Source: Cryptomeria japonica
Taxonomy: Eukaryota > Streptophyta > Pinopsida > Cupressales > Cupressaceae
Direction of reading: 5' to 3'
NCBI RefSeq assembly: GCF_030272615.1
Contig: NC_081410.1
Location: 114,265,933 to 114,329,932 of the forward strand
DNA: 64,000 bases
Made by a program: the position numbers and the translations under genes. Position 1 is the stretch's first letter. Each line of letters opens with the position of its first letter. The notes beneath the pieces were generated by a model. That model was not told the DNA's origin and did not search any database. It was given only the letters and a program-made list of their open reading frames with translations. Below are positions 23,970 to 36,024 of the stretch, piece by piece.

Positions 23970-25970
23970 TTAGAAGAAATTCGCTTCTGTACCTTAGAGA
24001 GGGTCAGGAGCGAATTTGACATTTGTGTTCAAATTCATCAAGTTTACTCATATCTACTAGCTCAAACCATGATTATAGGTCCTTAAGGCTTGGATGAGGT
24101 CATTCTTCCTTATGCAAGGTTCTTGAACCAAGGATTCCACCCAAACTGGAGGTGAGATGCAGATTTTGAAAGAATTTCGCTCTTGTTTGGAAGGGTTAGG
24201 AGCGAATTTGATCCTCTAAGTTCAATTCATACTCCTTTTCACTTAGCCTTGTCTTAGACTTGACCTTTCAATCCCTCTCTCCTGAAGACATCATTGATTT
24301 GACCCCCAAAAGGCCTAAAAGAAGGATTTCGCTTTGGACCTTGGCCAAGGACATGACCTATAATGAAATTCGCTCTGGACCCTTTGGAAGGGTCAGGAGC
24401 GAAATTGGCATTTTTGGATAAATTCTTCACATTTTGTGACCACGACTCACTTAAATGCATGCCTAAGGATGCTTCTAAGTTCAATCCACCTTAATCAATG
24501 CTAGGCTTGACACAAAATTGGGAGCAAAAGAGGTTTCAAGAAAATTTGCTCTGGACCCTTTGGAAGGGTCAGGAGCGAAATTTGTGATTTATCCTCAATT
24601 CTATCATTTCCTTTGCTCCAAATCACTTCTCAAGGAAAGACTTAACAATTCTCTCCCAACAATGCCTTAGGAATCAAGATCTTGATCTCAACAAGGAACA
24701 AAATATAGTTTTTAGAAAATTTCGCTCTGGACCCTTTGGAAGGGTCAGGAGCGAAATTTGCATTTTGACACCATTCTTCTTCTTTTCAAATCTTCCTCTA
24801 TCATCAGTAAGTGAATTCACCCTCAATTTGGCCTAAAACAAGATCTTCTGGGTGCATTAGATGAAATAAGGAGTCCTCCTAAGGATTTCGCTCTAGACCC
24901 TTTGGAAGGGTTAGGAGCGAATTTTGTCTTTTGACCTCAAATCCATCATTGCCTTTTACTTCCATTCACTTCTTTAGGCAAGTATATATCCGTCTTCTCT
25001 CAACCATGCCTTAGGAACTAAGATTTTGACCTCAAACAAGGAGAAAATAGGTGTTCAAGAAATTTCGCTATGGACCCTTTGAGGATTAGGAGCGAAATTT
25101 GTCTTTAGGCTTAATTCACACTTTTTCCCCTCTCAACTCACCTCAAACTTGACTTATCAAATCTTCTCTTACCATAATCAAGTCAATTCGCCATCTATTT
25201 AGCTTAAAACAAGGCCCTTCTAGTGCATTAGGCAAAATAGAGAGTCTTGCTAGGAATTTCGCTCTGGACCCTTTGGAAGGGTCAGGAGTGAAATTTACAT
25301 TTTGCTTGATTTTCCTTCACAAAACTCCATTTCTCATCCTCTAATCATTAGAAACAAGTCTTTTGCCTTCAAAATTGCTTGGGAATGAGTTAGTTCGTAG
25401 GTTTAAGCAAGATATAGTGTTTTATGAAGAAATTTGCTATGGACCCTTTGAGCAAGATATAGTGTTTTATGAAGAAATTCGCTTTGGACCCTTTGGAAGG
25501 GTCAGGAGTGAATTTCTTCATAAAACACTATATCTTGCTCAAACCTACGATATAGTTAGTAGGTTTGAGCAAGATATAGTGTTTTATGAAGAAATTCGCT
25601 CTGGACCCTTTGGAAGGGTCAAGAGCGAATTTGCTCAATTAGGCTCAATTCTCATCCTTCTTCACTCATCTTTTCTTTAGACTTGATCCTTGATCCTTTT
25701 CTCTGCCATGCATGACCACCATTCAATGTCCCTAGTGAAGAAATAAGCTATTAGGAGGATTTCGCTTTGGACCCTTGGAAGGGTCAGGAGCGAAATTTGC
25801 AATTATGCTCAAATCCTTCACTTTTCATCACTTCACTTTGTGTCACACCTCAATACTCTCTCAACCACGCCATAGGGATAAGTTTTATGACGCAAATTAG
25901 GACCAAGAAGGGAGATATAAGGCAATTCGCTCTGGACCCTTTGGAAGGGTCAGGAGCGAAAATTGACATG
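23970..25970. repeat. Array of about 12 hairpin repeats inside copy C
   Basis: A 43-base palindrome, TTCGCTCTGGACCC / GGGTCAGGAGCGAA around a TTTGGAA centre, recurs at about 23975, 24165, 24360, 24540, 24718, 24885, 25065, 25257, 25480, 25593, 25760 and 25927. Spacing in the regular part is about 165-190 bp. The DNA between the hairpins is only weakly similar. Substitutions occur in pairs in places but no stem is fully conserved. Confidence 0.85.
25435..25610. repeat. Long inverted repeat within the copy C array
   Basis: GAGCAAGATATAGTGTTTTATGAAG at about 25449 is followed by its reverse complement at about 25520-25545 and again in direct orientation at about 25567. The hairpin unit is embedded between the arms. 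It looks like a local inverted duplication of one array unit. Confidence 0.75.
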
Positions 25971-26552
25971 TTAGGGAGATTCATATATGGAATATAACAT
26001 TAGTATAAGTGACATTTCCTTATATCTTTCTTCTTTCTTATACTCTAAGTTATATTCCATATATATTGCCAGGATGTTTGAGAGTGGTTTGGGACCTCCA
26101 AGAGTTATAATGCAAAATCTAGTTTTTGGAGGATTCTTCAATTTTCCAGACTGTGTCAAATTTTAGGATCAGGATGACATTCCAGACTTAGCCAAATTTC
26201 AGGACATTTGAGGATCAGGTTGACATTCCAGACTCCTTAAGGCGAATTCGCTCTGTCCTTGATGTAAGGGATGTGACCTAGGAGGACATTATGCATTCAA
26301 CCAAGGTTTGATTTAGCAACTTGAAGTGCGACCGGATAGTACACAAAAAACACCCTAGGAATGATCTAAATAACCCCTAATCACTCAATTGACCTGACCT
26401 CTTGAGGAGATCCACTTGACTCAATCCCTTCAATGCAAAGGCTAAGACACTAAAACGACTAACAACAAAACCAAAAGGGCTAACCCCAGAAAGAAAAAAG
26501 TGGGGGTCCCCATTTGGAATGGGGCGATGTGTGAATACGTCACAACAGAACC

Positions 26553-28616
26553 CAAGGGCCATGTGCCATTGGTCAAGATACCAGAGAGATACACTGCACT
26601 AAAGCTACCAGCTAATGCCTTTTTGATCTCTATCTTGCTCTTTTTTAAATACCAGATTGTATCTTCCATTCTGTAGTTCTCAATTATGTACTTTATTTTG
26701 AATGGCTTTAATGTCCTTGTTTCCTGTATATGGGCTTCATAATCTGTCAGCACAAGCATGCACTTGGAAGGCATTTTGTAACTCTTTTTACTATTGATAT
26801 ACTCTCCTCTTTTAATTATAAAACATAGGTTCGTCAGCTGGCTAAAATTCACACATATAGCATTTTTTTTGTTTATATATTGATGCCTACCGAAATTGAA
26901 GAGACATGATAGGGTAAGAGGAGATTATAGTTTTGTGCCCCAGAATGACAGCTTGCATTCATGGATTCATACAGCCTGCCCTTGAATACAAAACTTGGTA
27001 TAATTGCCGGCCTTATATTTGTAACAACTTTGGCCTCAAACTAACCTTACAATAGGGACATGCATATGTTTGTGTATATGTGATTTATGAGGTTATCATA
27101 TATCAATTATTGGACGCTTTTATTATTTTTGAAGGAAATTGTTACTTTCACTTTTCCATTAACTAGTGATTATTATGTCAATTTTCTACCAGTCAAAACT
27201 CCCAGGGCTGTGTCCCCTGGCAAATATGATCCCGTCCCTCATAGGGAACGTTTTGGATGGTGGGGCATGGGTAGGAAACCTCCTCACCCCATCCTTTATT
27301 TTGTGAAAAAAATTGAAACCGTCCTCAGTGCACACAAATATTTTTCGGGGATATCTGGGTATGCTAGGGGATGGCCAAAGGATGTCCAGATGTCCCCCAA
27401 TTGTCGCGGGGACAGCTAGGCATCCCTTACTGTACCCAGACACATTTTAGTCACTTTTAGAAACAAACTTACAACCTTTTGATTCCTGTTTGGTTTTTGA
27501 CATGCCCATCTAAGATTTACAAAAAATATGAAATGGTGTGCACCTTGAAGGTCTGTGTGGTTAGATAACGTTTTACTAGTCTTATATTATAATTCACAAG
27601 AAAACAACAATTTTGTTTGTTTAAGGGGAAATCGAAGAATTTGGCATTAGGGAAGCAATGCTAAGCATGCCATCAATTCAAAGTGTTAAAGGACTCGATT
27701 CTTCTTAGATGCCCATAAGTGCCTTAGATATGCTATTTATTGTCTCATGAGATGTGTACTATTATCATCTTTTTAGCATGACCCTGTCCAACTATAGATA
27801 TTACCACAGGTTTCTCTTTTAGAGGAAACTTACAAGTATTTATGTGGTACTTCAATCATAGGCACTTCTACAACAAATAATGGTATTGTAAACTATGAGC
27901 ACTACATGGATTGAACAAATATAAGATAGAAAAGGTCCAGAAGGCATAACAGTGCATTTGAGCAATTAAATGAAGCTTGAAGATCCTTTCTGAATGGAAC
28001 TATTGCTTTCACAATCCGTCAAGTGGTGATTATTAGTTAAAAAAATAATGTTAGTTGATTGTGCTTAAAAAGATGAACTTGCTCAATCTTTAACAATTAA
28101 TATACTAAGATGGTTTATCTCCATTTTAATTGGCTGATAAAATTGAGTCATTATTCCTATGACATCTTCTTCAGTTATTATCCTTGACTATTTGCAAGTC
28201 TATAGATGGCATGATATCGATATCAATTTCAATTATTAGTGTCGCCCTTAATTATTCTTCTTTTTATTAAATATATCTGCATTAACAGATAAAGCCAATT
28301 GGGACTGAAACAAACGTTTTGTAGGAAGATCCACATGTGACATAACATCACCTTCAATTATCTCCCATAATTATTTTGCTTCTCTTAAAAATACATTTAC
28401 ACATTTATTTAGTTAATTTTTATTCATTTTCATTGATTGACTTCTTTTTCGTCTTAGGTATGTCTTTTCTTCTCTTTCATACTTAATTTTTTCTACTTTT
28501 GTCTTCATACTATTATTCATTCATTCACTTACCTTTTTTGTCTATTTCACCTATATATTCATATATTGAGTAGTTCTTTAGTTAGCAAATTGTTCTTTGC
28601 ATAGAGCTTTTATATA
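26553..28616. other. Gene-free stretch, possibly intronic
   Basis: AT-rich DNA with no long open frame and no recognised domain. A GC-richer patch at about 27195-27440 (ending GGGGACAGCTAGGCATCCC) resembles the ends of hAT-like elements, but no 8-bp duplication was found around it. The rest shows nothing I can name. Confidence 0.4.
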
Positions 28617-28621
28617 TATAG

Positions 28622-29513
28622 TGAAGCAGTCATCGATGAGGAGGGACCTCAAGGAGATCAGTCCGGACTGGTCAGCAAGAGTAAACACAACAGAAACACA
28701 CAGATATGGAGGCAATGCGGAACAGATTGATTTATTGCATGAAATTTGATTACATCCAACTAGTAACAACCGGGTTACAACATACCGGCATACAGGCCTG
28801 GTAGAATAGGTCACAACCGAGACCTTGAATCGAAAGATCTATCTTGTAGGCACAATCTATCTATCTGATACTCTAATTGATTCTAATTGATTGCATTCTA
28901 AAGCATAGTTCTCAGGCAACCGACAACAAAGCAACTAGTAACAAGAAACTATCATGGAAACCGATAGAAAATGATCCAAAAGAGATGCGGTTTGAAAGAA
29001 AGAAAGATGATCAAGTCTGTTAGGGGCAAATAACGTATGTTAGTAAGAATAATATTTATAAGTGTGTTATGTTGTGTTTATGTTTATGTTTGTCGCCGAG
29101 AGGTTCTCGTCAGGTAGTTGGGAGTTGGTGACGGTTGGCAACTTGACCAACCGTCGGGTCTTTATATTGTTTGGTTGGAACCTTGGAAGGGGAGATTATG
29201 TATGGACATTCGGGACACTTGAATAAAGATATAACTCTTCTGGTCTAACTAATATCATTGTCATTTACGCTGTGAAGTATGAATGTCTAGTTACATGAAT
29301 ATTTGGTACGTGTGGAAAACATTGTGTTATCTGTTCATTCACCAACCATACATTTAGGACTAAAAAAAGTCTTCAAGTAGAATCCAACTCCACAGGATCC
29401 GGTGAGCCAAAACCAGGAGACATAGAAAGAAAACTGAAACTGCAAATAAAACAGAAAGGAAAATATTTTTGGTTGATGCAAGATTGCTGTGAACCGGGGA
29501 TGCTCCTGCATCA
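28622..29513 (-). repeat. 3' LTR of the chromovirus, carrying a 349-bp insertion
   Basis: Aligns with the 5' LTR except for a deletion of about 220 bp near 28905 and an inserted block at 29018-29366. The inserted block begins TGTTAGGGGCAAATAACG and ends GGACTAAAAA, between copies of AAGTC (29013-29017 and 29367-29371). The identity of the insert is unknown. It may be a small LTR or a short retroposon with an A-rich end. Confidence 0.85.
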
Positions 29514-29542
29514 GACATTCGGGGTTAATGAAAGTGAGCCTC

Positions 29543-30960
29543 TCACTTTGCTGGGGTCAGAGGGAAACCAAGGCGGTCTACCTCTGCCTGAGAAATCCAA
29601 GATGAATCTTCAACTGGTCTGCTCTTCCACTTCACAAGATATTCTTTGTACTGACTGTATCGGGTACTACGCCCAATCCTACTGTCCAAAATCTCTTCAA
29701 TCTGATCTAGTTCCTTCCGGGGCAATTGTTTCTGCAAGTGTGCAACACTGTCCTCACTGAATTCTGGGCAATGTTGAATATAGGTGAAATACTTAGATTA
29801 TCCGGTAACTCCACTTCATAGGCATTTCCAGAACTGAACTTCCTCAAAATCTTACAGGGTCCAAACTTCTTTCATCTACAAGTTATTATAAGTTCCAACC
29901 AGGAATCTCTCTTTTCTCAAATATACCATCACTTCATCGCCAACTTCAAATTCCTTATGTCTCCTCTTCTTATCAGCCTTCTCCTTATATTTGTTGTTCA
30001 TGTCTTCCAAATGCTGTTCAACCTGAATGTGCAATGCTGCCATGTGATTTGCAAAATCTTCTGCTTCTGAACTCTTCTAGTCTTCACTGCTAATGTCTCT
30101 CAATTCTGATATTCCTCTAGGATGCACTCTGGTAACAATCTCAAAAGGTGTTTTTCCGGTACTTCTATTCACTGAATTGTTGTAGGCAAACTCTGCTTGT
30201 GTAAGGATCAAATCCCAACTTCCGGTTTTATCTCCCACTAAACATTTCAACAAGTTTCCCAATTGCCGGTTAACTACTTATGTCTGTCCATCAGTTTGTA
30301 GATGAAAAGTAGAACTGAACTTCAAATTTGTCTTCATCTTCTTCTGAAGTGTTCTCCAAAAATAGCCAACAAACTTAGTGTCTTTGTCTGAAACTATGCT
30401 CTTAGGTAATCCATGCAATCTCACCACTTCCTTGAAAAATAGATCTGCTACATGTAATGCATCTGATGTTTTCTTACAAGGTATGAAATGAGCCATCTTT
30501 GAAAATCTATCCACTACCACAAATATAGAATCATTCCCTCTTGATGTCTTAGGCAATCCAAGTACAAAATCCGTGCTTATATCCTCCCAAGGTCTTACCT
30601 GTACTGTCAAAGATTTATACAATCCCACATTCTGACTGCTACCTTTTGCAACTTGACAAACTCTATAACTCTGCACATATCTCTTAACATCCTTATGAAT
30701 TTGGGGCCAAAAGTACGGCTCACTCACCAATGCAACTGTTTTGTCAATGCCAAAATGTCCAGCTAATCCTCCACCGTGTTTCTCTTTTATTAGGTTCTCT
30801 CTCATGAAACTCTTATGTATGCACAACTGAACTCCCTTGAATAACATCCCATCCCGAATGAAATAATCCAACCATTTGCTCCTATCAACCATAACCAGTT
30901 CTCTACATGCTTTCCAAGGTTCTGCAAAATCCGGGTCCTTCATCATACAAGGTCTTCAAA
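29543..30960 (-). pseudogene. Chromovirus integrase with C-terminal chromodomain
   Basis: The zinc-binding part (GHFG...YRVCQVAK) precedes the core. The core has Asp in STDFV and Asp in VSDKDT. The catalytic Glu, normally in TDGQTE, is exactly the stop codon TAA at 30278-30280. The frame continues to about 30080 with AEFAYNNSVNRSTGKTPFE. After further breaks a chromodomain (IEEILDSRIG, QYKEYLVKWKS, DSSWI) occupies about 29580-29720 and ends at TGA 29543-29545. In chromoviruses this domain directs integration to particular chromatin marks. Confidence 0.9.
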
Positions 30961-32297
30961 TCTTCAAAACCTAATACTGTCACTCTCATCTCTGTCAGCA
31001 AATTCCTTCTCCTACTCAATGCATTAACAACTTTGTTAGATTTCCCACTTCTATGCTTCAACACAAAGGTGTAACTCTGCAAGAATTCTACCCATCTCAT
31101 ATGTCTCTGATTCAACTTACTCTGACTGTTCAAATACTGCAAATCTTGATGATCTGTATACAACACAAACTCCTTAGGCAACAAGTAGTCTCCTTTTCTT
31201 CAAGGCTTGAACTATGGCATAAAATTCCTGATCATACATTGAATATCTCTTCTGGGCATCATTTATTTTCTCACTGAAAGAGGCTACTGCTTTCCCTTCT
31301 TGACTCAAAAATGCTCCTATTGCTGTTCCACTTGCATCACAATCCACTTGAAATACCTTATTGAAATCCGGTAAAGTTAACACAGGCTGCTCTGTCACTT
31401 TCTTCTTTAACAATTCAAAACTTTTGTTTGCTCCAGTGGTCCACTTGAATTCTTTTCGATCTCCCCTCATGGTCTGAGTCATAGGGTTACAAACTGATCT
31501 GAAATTTTTGATAAACTTCTGGTAAAAACTAGCCAATCCATGAAATGATCTTACCTCTCGAATGCTTTTCGATGTAGGCCACTCAACAATGGCTTTCACT
31601 TTCTCAGGGTCCATCTTCAAACCATCTTTAGATATCACAAATCCTAAATAGACGAACTCATCCTTCATGAAAGTACACTTCTTGATATTGATCAACAACT
31701 TTCTTCTCTCAACCTCTGTAAAAATTGTCTTAACTGCAACAAATGCTCCTCTTTTGTTCTACTGAAAATCAGGATGTCATCCAAATACACAATAACAAAC
31801 TTACCCAAGAATTTCTTCAATACCTCATTCATCAGCCTCATGAACGTACTCGGTGCATTAGTCAATCCAAAAGGCATCACCAACCATTCATATAGTCCTT
31901 CATTTGTCTTAAATGCTGTCTTCCACTCATCACCTTCTCTGATCCTGATATGATGATATCCACTCTTCAAATCGATCTTTGTAAAGTATTTTGCTCCACC
32001 CAAATAGTCCATTATGTCATCCATCCTAGGCAAAGGAAACCGATATTTCACTATGATCTTGTTTATTGCTCTTGAATCGGTACACATCCTCCATTCTCCA
32101 TTCTTCTTAGGTGCTTTTACTGCTGGTACTGCACAAGGGCTCAGACTCTCCCTAATCAAACCTCTCTTCAACAACTCCTGCACTTGTCTATTCAATTCGT
32201 CATTCTCTGTCAGTGTCATCTGGTGTGCAGCTTTGTTAGGCAAACTAGCTCCGGGAACCAAGTCCATGCAATGACTAATACTTCTAACCGGTGGCAA
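30903..32297 (-). pseudogene. Chromovirus reverse transcriptase and RNase H
   Basis: Reverse transcriptase in 31692-32297 carries the [13 protein letters not shown] block, [12 protein letters not shown] and the catalytic YLDD (near 31780). A frameshift near 31695 moves to the frame of 31174-31698, which has the RT connection and RNase H (VDCDASG near 31340). A second shift near 31185 gives the RNase H tail (YTDHQDLQYL, HRSGKSN). The order and motifs are those of gypsy pol. The shifts make the product non-functional. Confidence 0.9.
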
Positions 32298-32303
32298 TCA
32301 TTA

Positions 32304-34036
32304 TCTAAAATGATGTCCTCATATTCTGTCAGCAAATCTCTTATCTTTGTTGGGTGTTCTCCTTCCAGTTCTGGTCTCTCAGTCCTCTTAGGAATTAAGG
32401 CAAAACACACATTCTCATGTTTCAGTCCATCCATGAATTTCCTTCCATCTACTAAACAGATTCTGGTATTTGTACAGACTTCATTCTTCAAAGGTTCCTC
32501 CAAAGGTAACAAGGTTTGCTTCATCCTATTGGCCACAATAGTGTATGTATTCTTTCTCCCATCATGTATTGCCTATCTATCAAACTGCCAAGGTCTTCCC
32601 AATAAAAGATGACAAATATCCATAGGCATAACATCACACAGAACTTCATCGTGATAATTCCCAATTTTCAATTTCACCAAACATTGTTCACTTACTAACA
32701 ACTTATGTTCATCCTGAATCCATGCTATTTCATAAGGCTTAGGGTGTTTCAATCTTTCCAATTTCAACTTATTCACCATCTCTTCTGAAACAAGATGATC
32801 TGAACTACCACTATCAATAACAATTTTACAACACTTACCAGATACCTTACATCTGGTCTTGAACAGATTCTTCCTCTGCAAGGGTTCTTCATCTCCTTCG
32901 GTATGACACAAAGCTCTCCTCATCATCAACAGTTCTCCATCTTTCGGTTTATTGTCTGATCTGATGGGGTTTTCTTCCACCACTGCTGCTCTTCTGGTAG
33001 CCTCTGTCTTCTTACATTCAAATGCACAGTGTCCTCCACACTTAAAGCAAGTTCCTCTAAATGTCCTCTTGTCTTGTCTTCCAAAGTTCTCATTTCGGTA
33101 ACCATTCGGTTCTCTCCTTCGGTAGAAATTTCTATCATCCTTCCGGTATGAATTACCTTCTTTGCTCACTTCCTTGTCCTTGTTTTGATTTGTACTGGTT
33201 CCTTTTCCTCCAGTATATCCTCTTCCTCCTTGAAATCTTCCTCCAGTAAACCTTCCACCTCTACCTCTCTGTCTCTGCTCATGTCTTTTGTTCAATTTTT
33301 CTTTAGCCTTTAGTGCATACTGGTAAGCTTCTTCAACACTCTCCAATTTGATTATACTGAGTTCATCTTGTATAGACATCCACAATCCATTCAAATATCT
33401 TGCAATTTGTTCAACTTCATCATCAACATGTCCGGATCTGATGTTCAACTTGTAAAATGCTTTGGTGTACTCCTTCACATTAGATATTTTCTGTCTCAGA
33501 TTCTGCAACTTTTGGAACAAATCCACTTGATAATTCGCCGGGACAAACTTTGATTTCAACTTAGCAATCATCCGATCCCATGTCTTAATCTTCTCTTTAC
33601 ATCTTCTTTGTCTATCAACTTGCAAATGCTCCCACCAAAGAGATGCATGACCTTTCAACCGGGTACAAGCATATTTCACCTTCCTCTCTTTTGCAGTGTT
33701 TTCAAAATCAAAATGCTTCTCCATCTCCGAGATCCAATCCATCAATTCATCTCAATCTAACTTCCCATCATATTCCGGTGGGGTGAAATGAGGTTTAGTG
33801 TTCGCCCTACTCAAAACCCTTAAAAACCTTTCTTCACCCGGATCAATTGTCGGTAGGTTTACTTGTTTTGTCGGGGCTTCTTCTCCTTCATCTTCGCTTA
33901 CATCTTCAATATGTCGGCCTCTTCTCTAGGCTGTTTTTACGGCTTCTAACCGGGCTGCTATTCCTCGCAACATCTCCATCACAACAGGGTCTGCATTCCC
34001 ACGTGCTCCACCATTCCTAGTTTCTCTTTGCGCCAT
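32304..34036 (-). pseudogene. Chromovirus gag, protease and pre-RT linker
   Basis: Frame opens at ATG 34036. It contains TAG at 33926-33928, TGA at 33752-33754 and TAG at 32573-32575, and continues in the same frame to about 32300. The central part is a gag capsid domain, followed by an Arg/Gly-rich tract near 33180-33290 and a CCHC-like knuckle (CFKCGGHCAFEC, with one expected His position altered) near 33020-33055. The protease has IVIDSGSSDHLV near 32790-32830. A frame change near 32300 leads to RT. Confidence 0.88.
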
Positions 34037-34144
34037 TGATTCACGCTAGTCCTCTGCAATTGCAGGTCGGATCCACAATCCGCCATCCTACAACAAAATT
34101 CAGGACACGCAACCTCCGGGGCGAAACTTCACTCTGGTACCACT

Positions 34145-34905
34145 TGAAGCAGTCACCGGTGAGGAGGGACCTCAAGGAGATCAGTTTGGACCGGTCAGCA
34201 AGAGTAAACACAACGGAAACACACAGATATGATGGAGGCAATGCATAATAGATTGGTTTATTGCATGAAATTTGATTACATCCAACCGGTAACAACATAT
34301 TGGCATACAGGCTTGGTAGAATAGGTCACAACCGGGACCTTGAATCGAAAGATCTATCTTCTAGGCACAGTTTATCTATGTGATAGTCTAATTGATTCTA
34401 ATTGATTGCATTCTAAAGCATGATTACAAATATATATATATCGATCCAAAGGATCCAGTTGGTCCAAAAGGGATCAAAACTCGAAGAACAAGACCTAACG
34501 TGCAAAATGACCGCCAAGAGATTCCTCCGGAAAATTCAAAGGATGAAACGAAGAAGGTCGGCCATACGCCAAGAAACATCGAGATCAACGCACAAGGCTC
34601 CGCAAGCTTCGGAATGGATTCCGGTAGATCACCAGAATAGGTCTCAGGCAACCGGTAACAAAGCAACTGTTAACAAGAAACTTTCATGGAAACCGATAGC
34701 GATATCTTGCCGGAAAATGATCCAAAAGAGATGTGGTTTGAAAGCAAGAAAGATGACCAAGTCTTCAAGTAGAATCCAACTCCATAGGATCCGGTGAGCC
34801 AAAACTAGGACACAGAGAAAGAAAACTGAAACTGCAAACAAAACAGAAAGGAAAATGTTTTTGGTTGATGCAAGATTGCTGTGAACCGGGGATGCTCCTG
34901 CATCA
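34145..34905 (-). repeat. 5' LTR of the chromovirus (761 bp)
   Basis: Same ends as the 3' LTR. It holds about 220 bp (about 34423-34640, starting TTACAAATATATATATATCG) that the 3' LTR lacks, and lacks the 349-bp insertion found there. The remainder aligns closely. Confidence 0.9.
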
Positions 34906-34999
34906 TATAGTTAAATTATATTTATTCATTATGTATGTAAATGCTAATATTTTTTATTATATTTATAGGTTGCTTATATATTACTCTATATAGCTACAT

Positions 35000-36024
35000 C
35001 TAAGTTGCTGGTTCGGGTTGGAGTTCAAGTTCGGGTCCAAAGAACCGGTTCACTAGTATGACAAAATTTTGAAATGGATTTTGGGTTCGTTAGCACACAC
35101 ACACACACACACACATATATGAGCATGAATTAAGATTAGAATGCAACATAATATCATATAAACAACAAAAACACCATAAACTTGTAATCATAGCATCATG
35201 ATCATAGTTCATACCATCATAGCATCATATACTTAAGTTCAACAACAAAATATTAAAATGATAATATCAAGTTCAAGTATCATTGTTGCAAAATTCAACT
35301 TGCAACATTTGGAACTTTATACTAAGTTTAAATCATCTAATGGATTCTTCTTCTTCTTGCAATAGCAGTCAAGAATAGCACTAAGAAGATGAAAGACTAA
35401 TTGCAAGTCAAGAATAAATGCAATAGCAGTCAAGAGTAACAGCAAAAGTCTTTCATCAAAAAACAACTAATGCCATTGAAGATGATGAAGAAGAAGAATG
35501 AGCTGTCAAGAAAGTGAGCTCAGGAAACTAAATATTTTTGTTGCTTTTCATAAGCCGGGGATTGTAAATCAGAATGAGCTAATGCATGGGTATTTTGTTG
35601 TTGTGATTGAGCATTGCTCTAGTACATTGTATAAGGTTAACAAGTAAGAGGTCAGAACTCAATTGTGTGCTGTTCTGTTTTATCTTGCTTCAGACATAAA
35701 AAATCTGAATAAATCTATCAATTGTTTGTTATTGTTCTTAATAATTTTAAGTCTTAAACCTGCATGATAACTCGCAAAACATCACACAAATTTGCAAGTC
35801 TGAACTCATTGCTATAAATTTTATAAAATTTTGCTAAAAATAATGTAAATTTGGGCACCCAAGTGTCCAGGTTTGCCCTGGGTTCGACCCGGGTTTGCCC
35901 TGGACGAACCAGCTTGCCTGGGTACAAATCTTGGCCGAACCCAAAGGCAAACCGAACCAAGACCTGAACCCAAAATGAACCGAACTAGAACCAGGGGCCC
36001 AGGGCAGCGAACTAGACATCCTAG
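35000..36024. mobile_element. Non-autonomous hAT-like element, TSD AGCTACAT
   Basis: AGCTACAT occurs at 34992-34999 and 36025-36032. The enclosed segment starts CTAAGTTGCTGGTTCGGG and ends GCGAACTAGACATCCTAG, so CTA-type termini are weakly inverted. Subterminal regions carry many copies of GGTTCGG/CCGAACC, a pattern of transposase-binding repeats in hAT elements (family knowledge). The interior is AT-rich and has no transposase. A (CA)n microsatellite lies at about 35094-35116. Confidence 0.7.

Larger units (their letters stand above)
22339..26547 (+). mobile_element. Giant LTR-like element, copy C (4.2 kb), TSD GAACC
   Basis: Starts TGTTGATGTGTTTTTTAATG, ends GTGAATACGTCACAACA, flanked by GAACC (22334-22338 and 26548-26552). 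The ends and the 5' AACACAGAATAAA word are shared with copies A and B. No protein domain was found in any frame. It is either a solo LTR of a family with very long LTRs or a complete non-autonomous element; the sequence cannot distinguish these. Contents include an array of hairpin repeats at 23.97-25.97 kb, an AT-rich palindrome at about 25982-26067, and a small CCCCATT/AATGGGG hairpin about 25 bp from the right end. Orientation is arbitrary (TGTTGA end first). Confidence 0.85.
28622..34905 (-). mobile_element. Ty3/gypsy chromovirus with both LTRs, TSD TATAG
   Basis: LTRs lie at 34145-34905 (5') and 28622-29513 (3'), running TGAAGCAGTCA...CTCCTGCATCA on the + strand. TATAG flanks both sides (28617-28621 and 34906-34910). 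A site resembling the initiator-Met tRNA primer site (TGGTACCAGAG on the minus strand, about 34132-34142) lies next to the 5' LTR. Gene order is gag, protease, RT, RNase H, integrase, chromodomain, which defines a chromovirus. The coding region has at least three frameshifts and several stops. Confidence 0.95.

Noticed and set aside
25363-25680. 105-codon open frame with repeated QDIVFYEEI
   Set aside because: It follows the inverted-repeat array of copy C; the amino-acid repeat is only the DNA repeat translated.
23970-25970. Evenly spaced palindromic repeats that look like a CRISPR array
   Set aside because: Spacing is about 165-190 bp, the repeats vary, there are no cas genes, and the DNA is plant nuclear and lies within a transposable element.
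27087-27419. 110-codon open frame on the + strand
   Set aside because: It covers a GC-rich patch between AT-rich flanks; no similarity and composition-driven.
35094-35116. (CA)n microsatellite as a regulatory element
   Set aside because: Simple repeat in the interior of a non-autonomous element; nothing supports a function.
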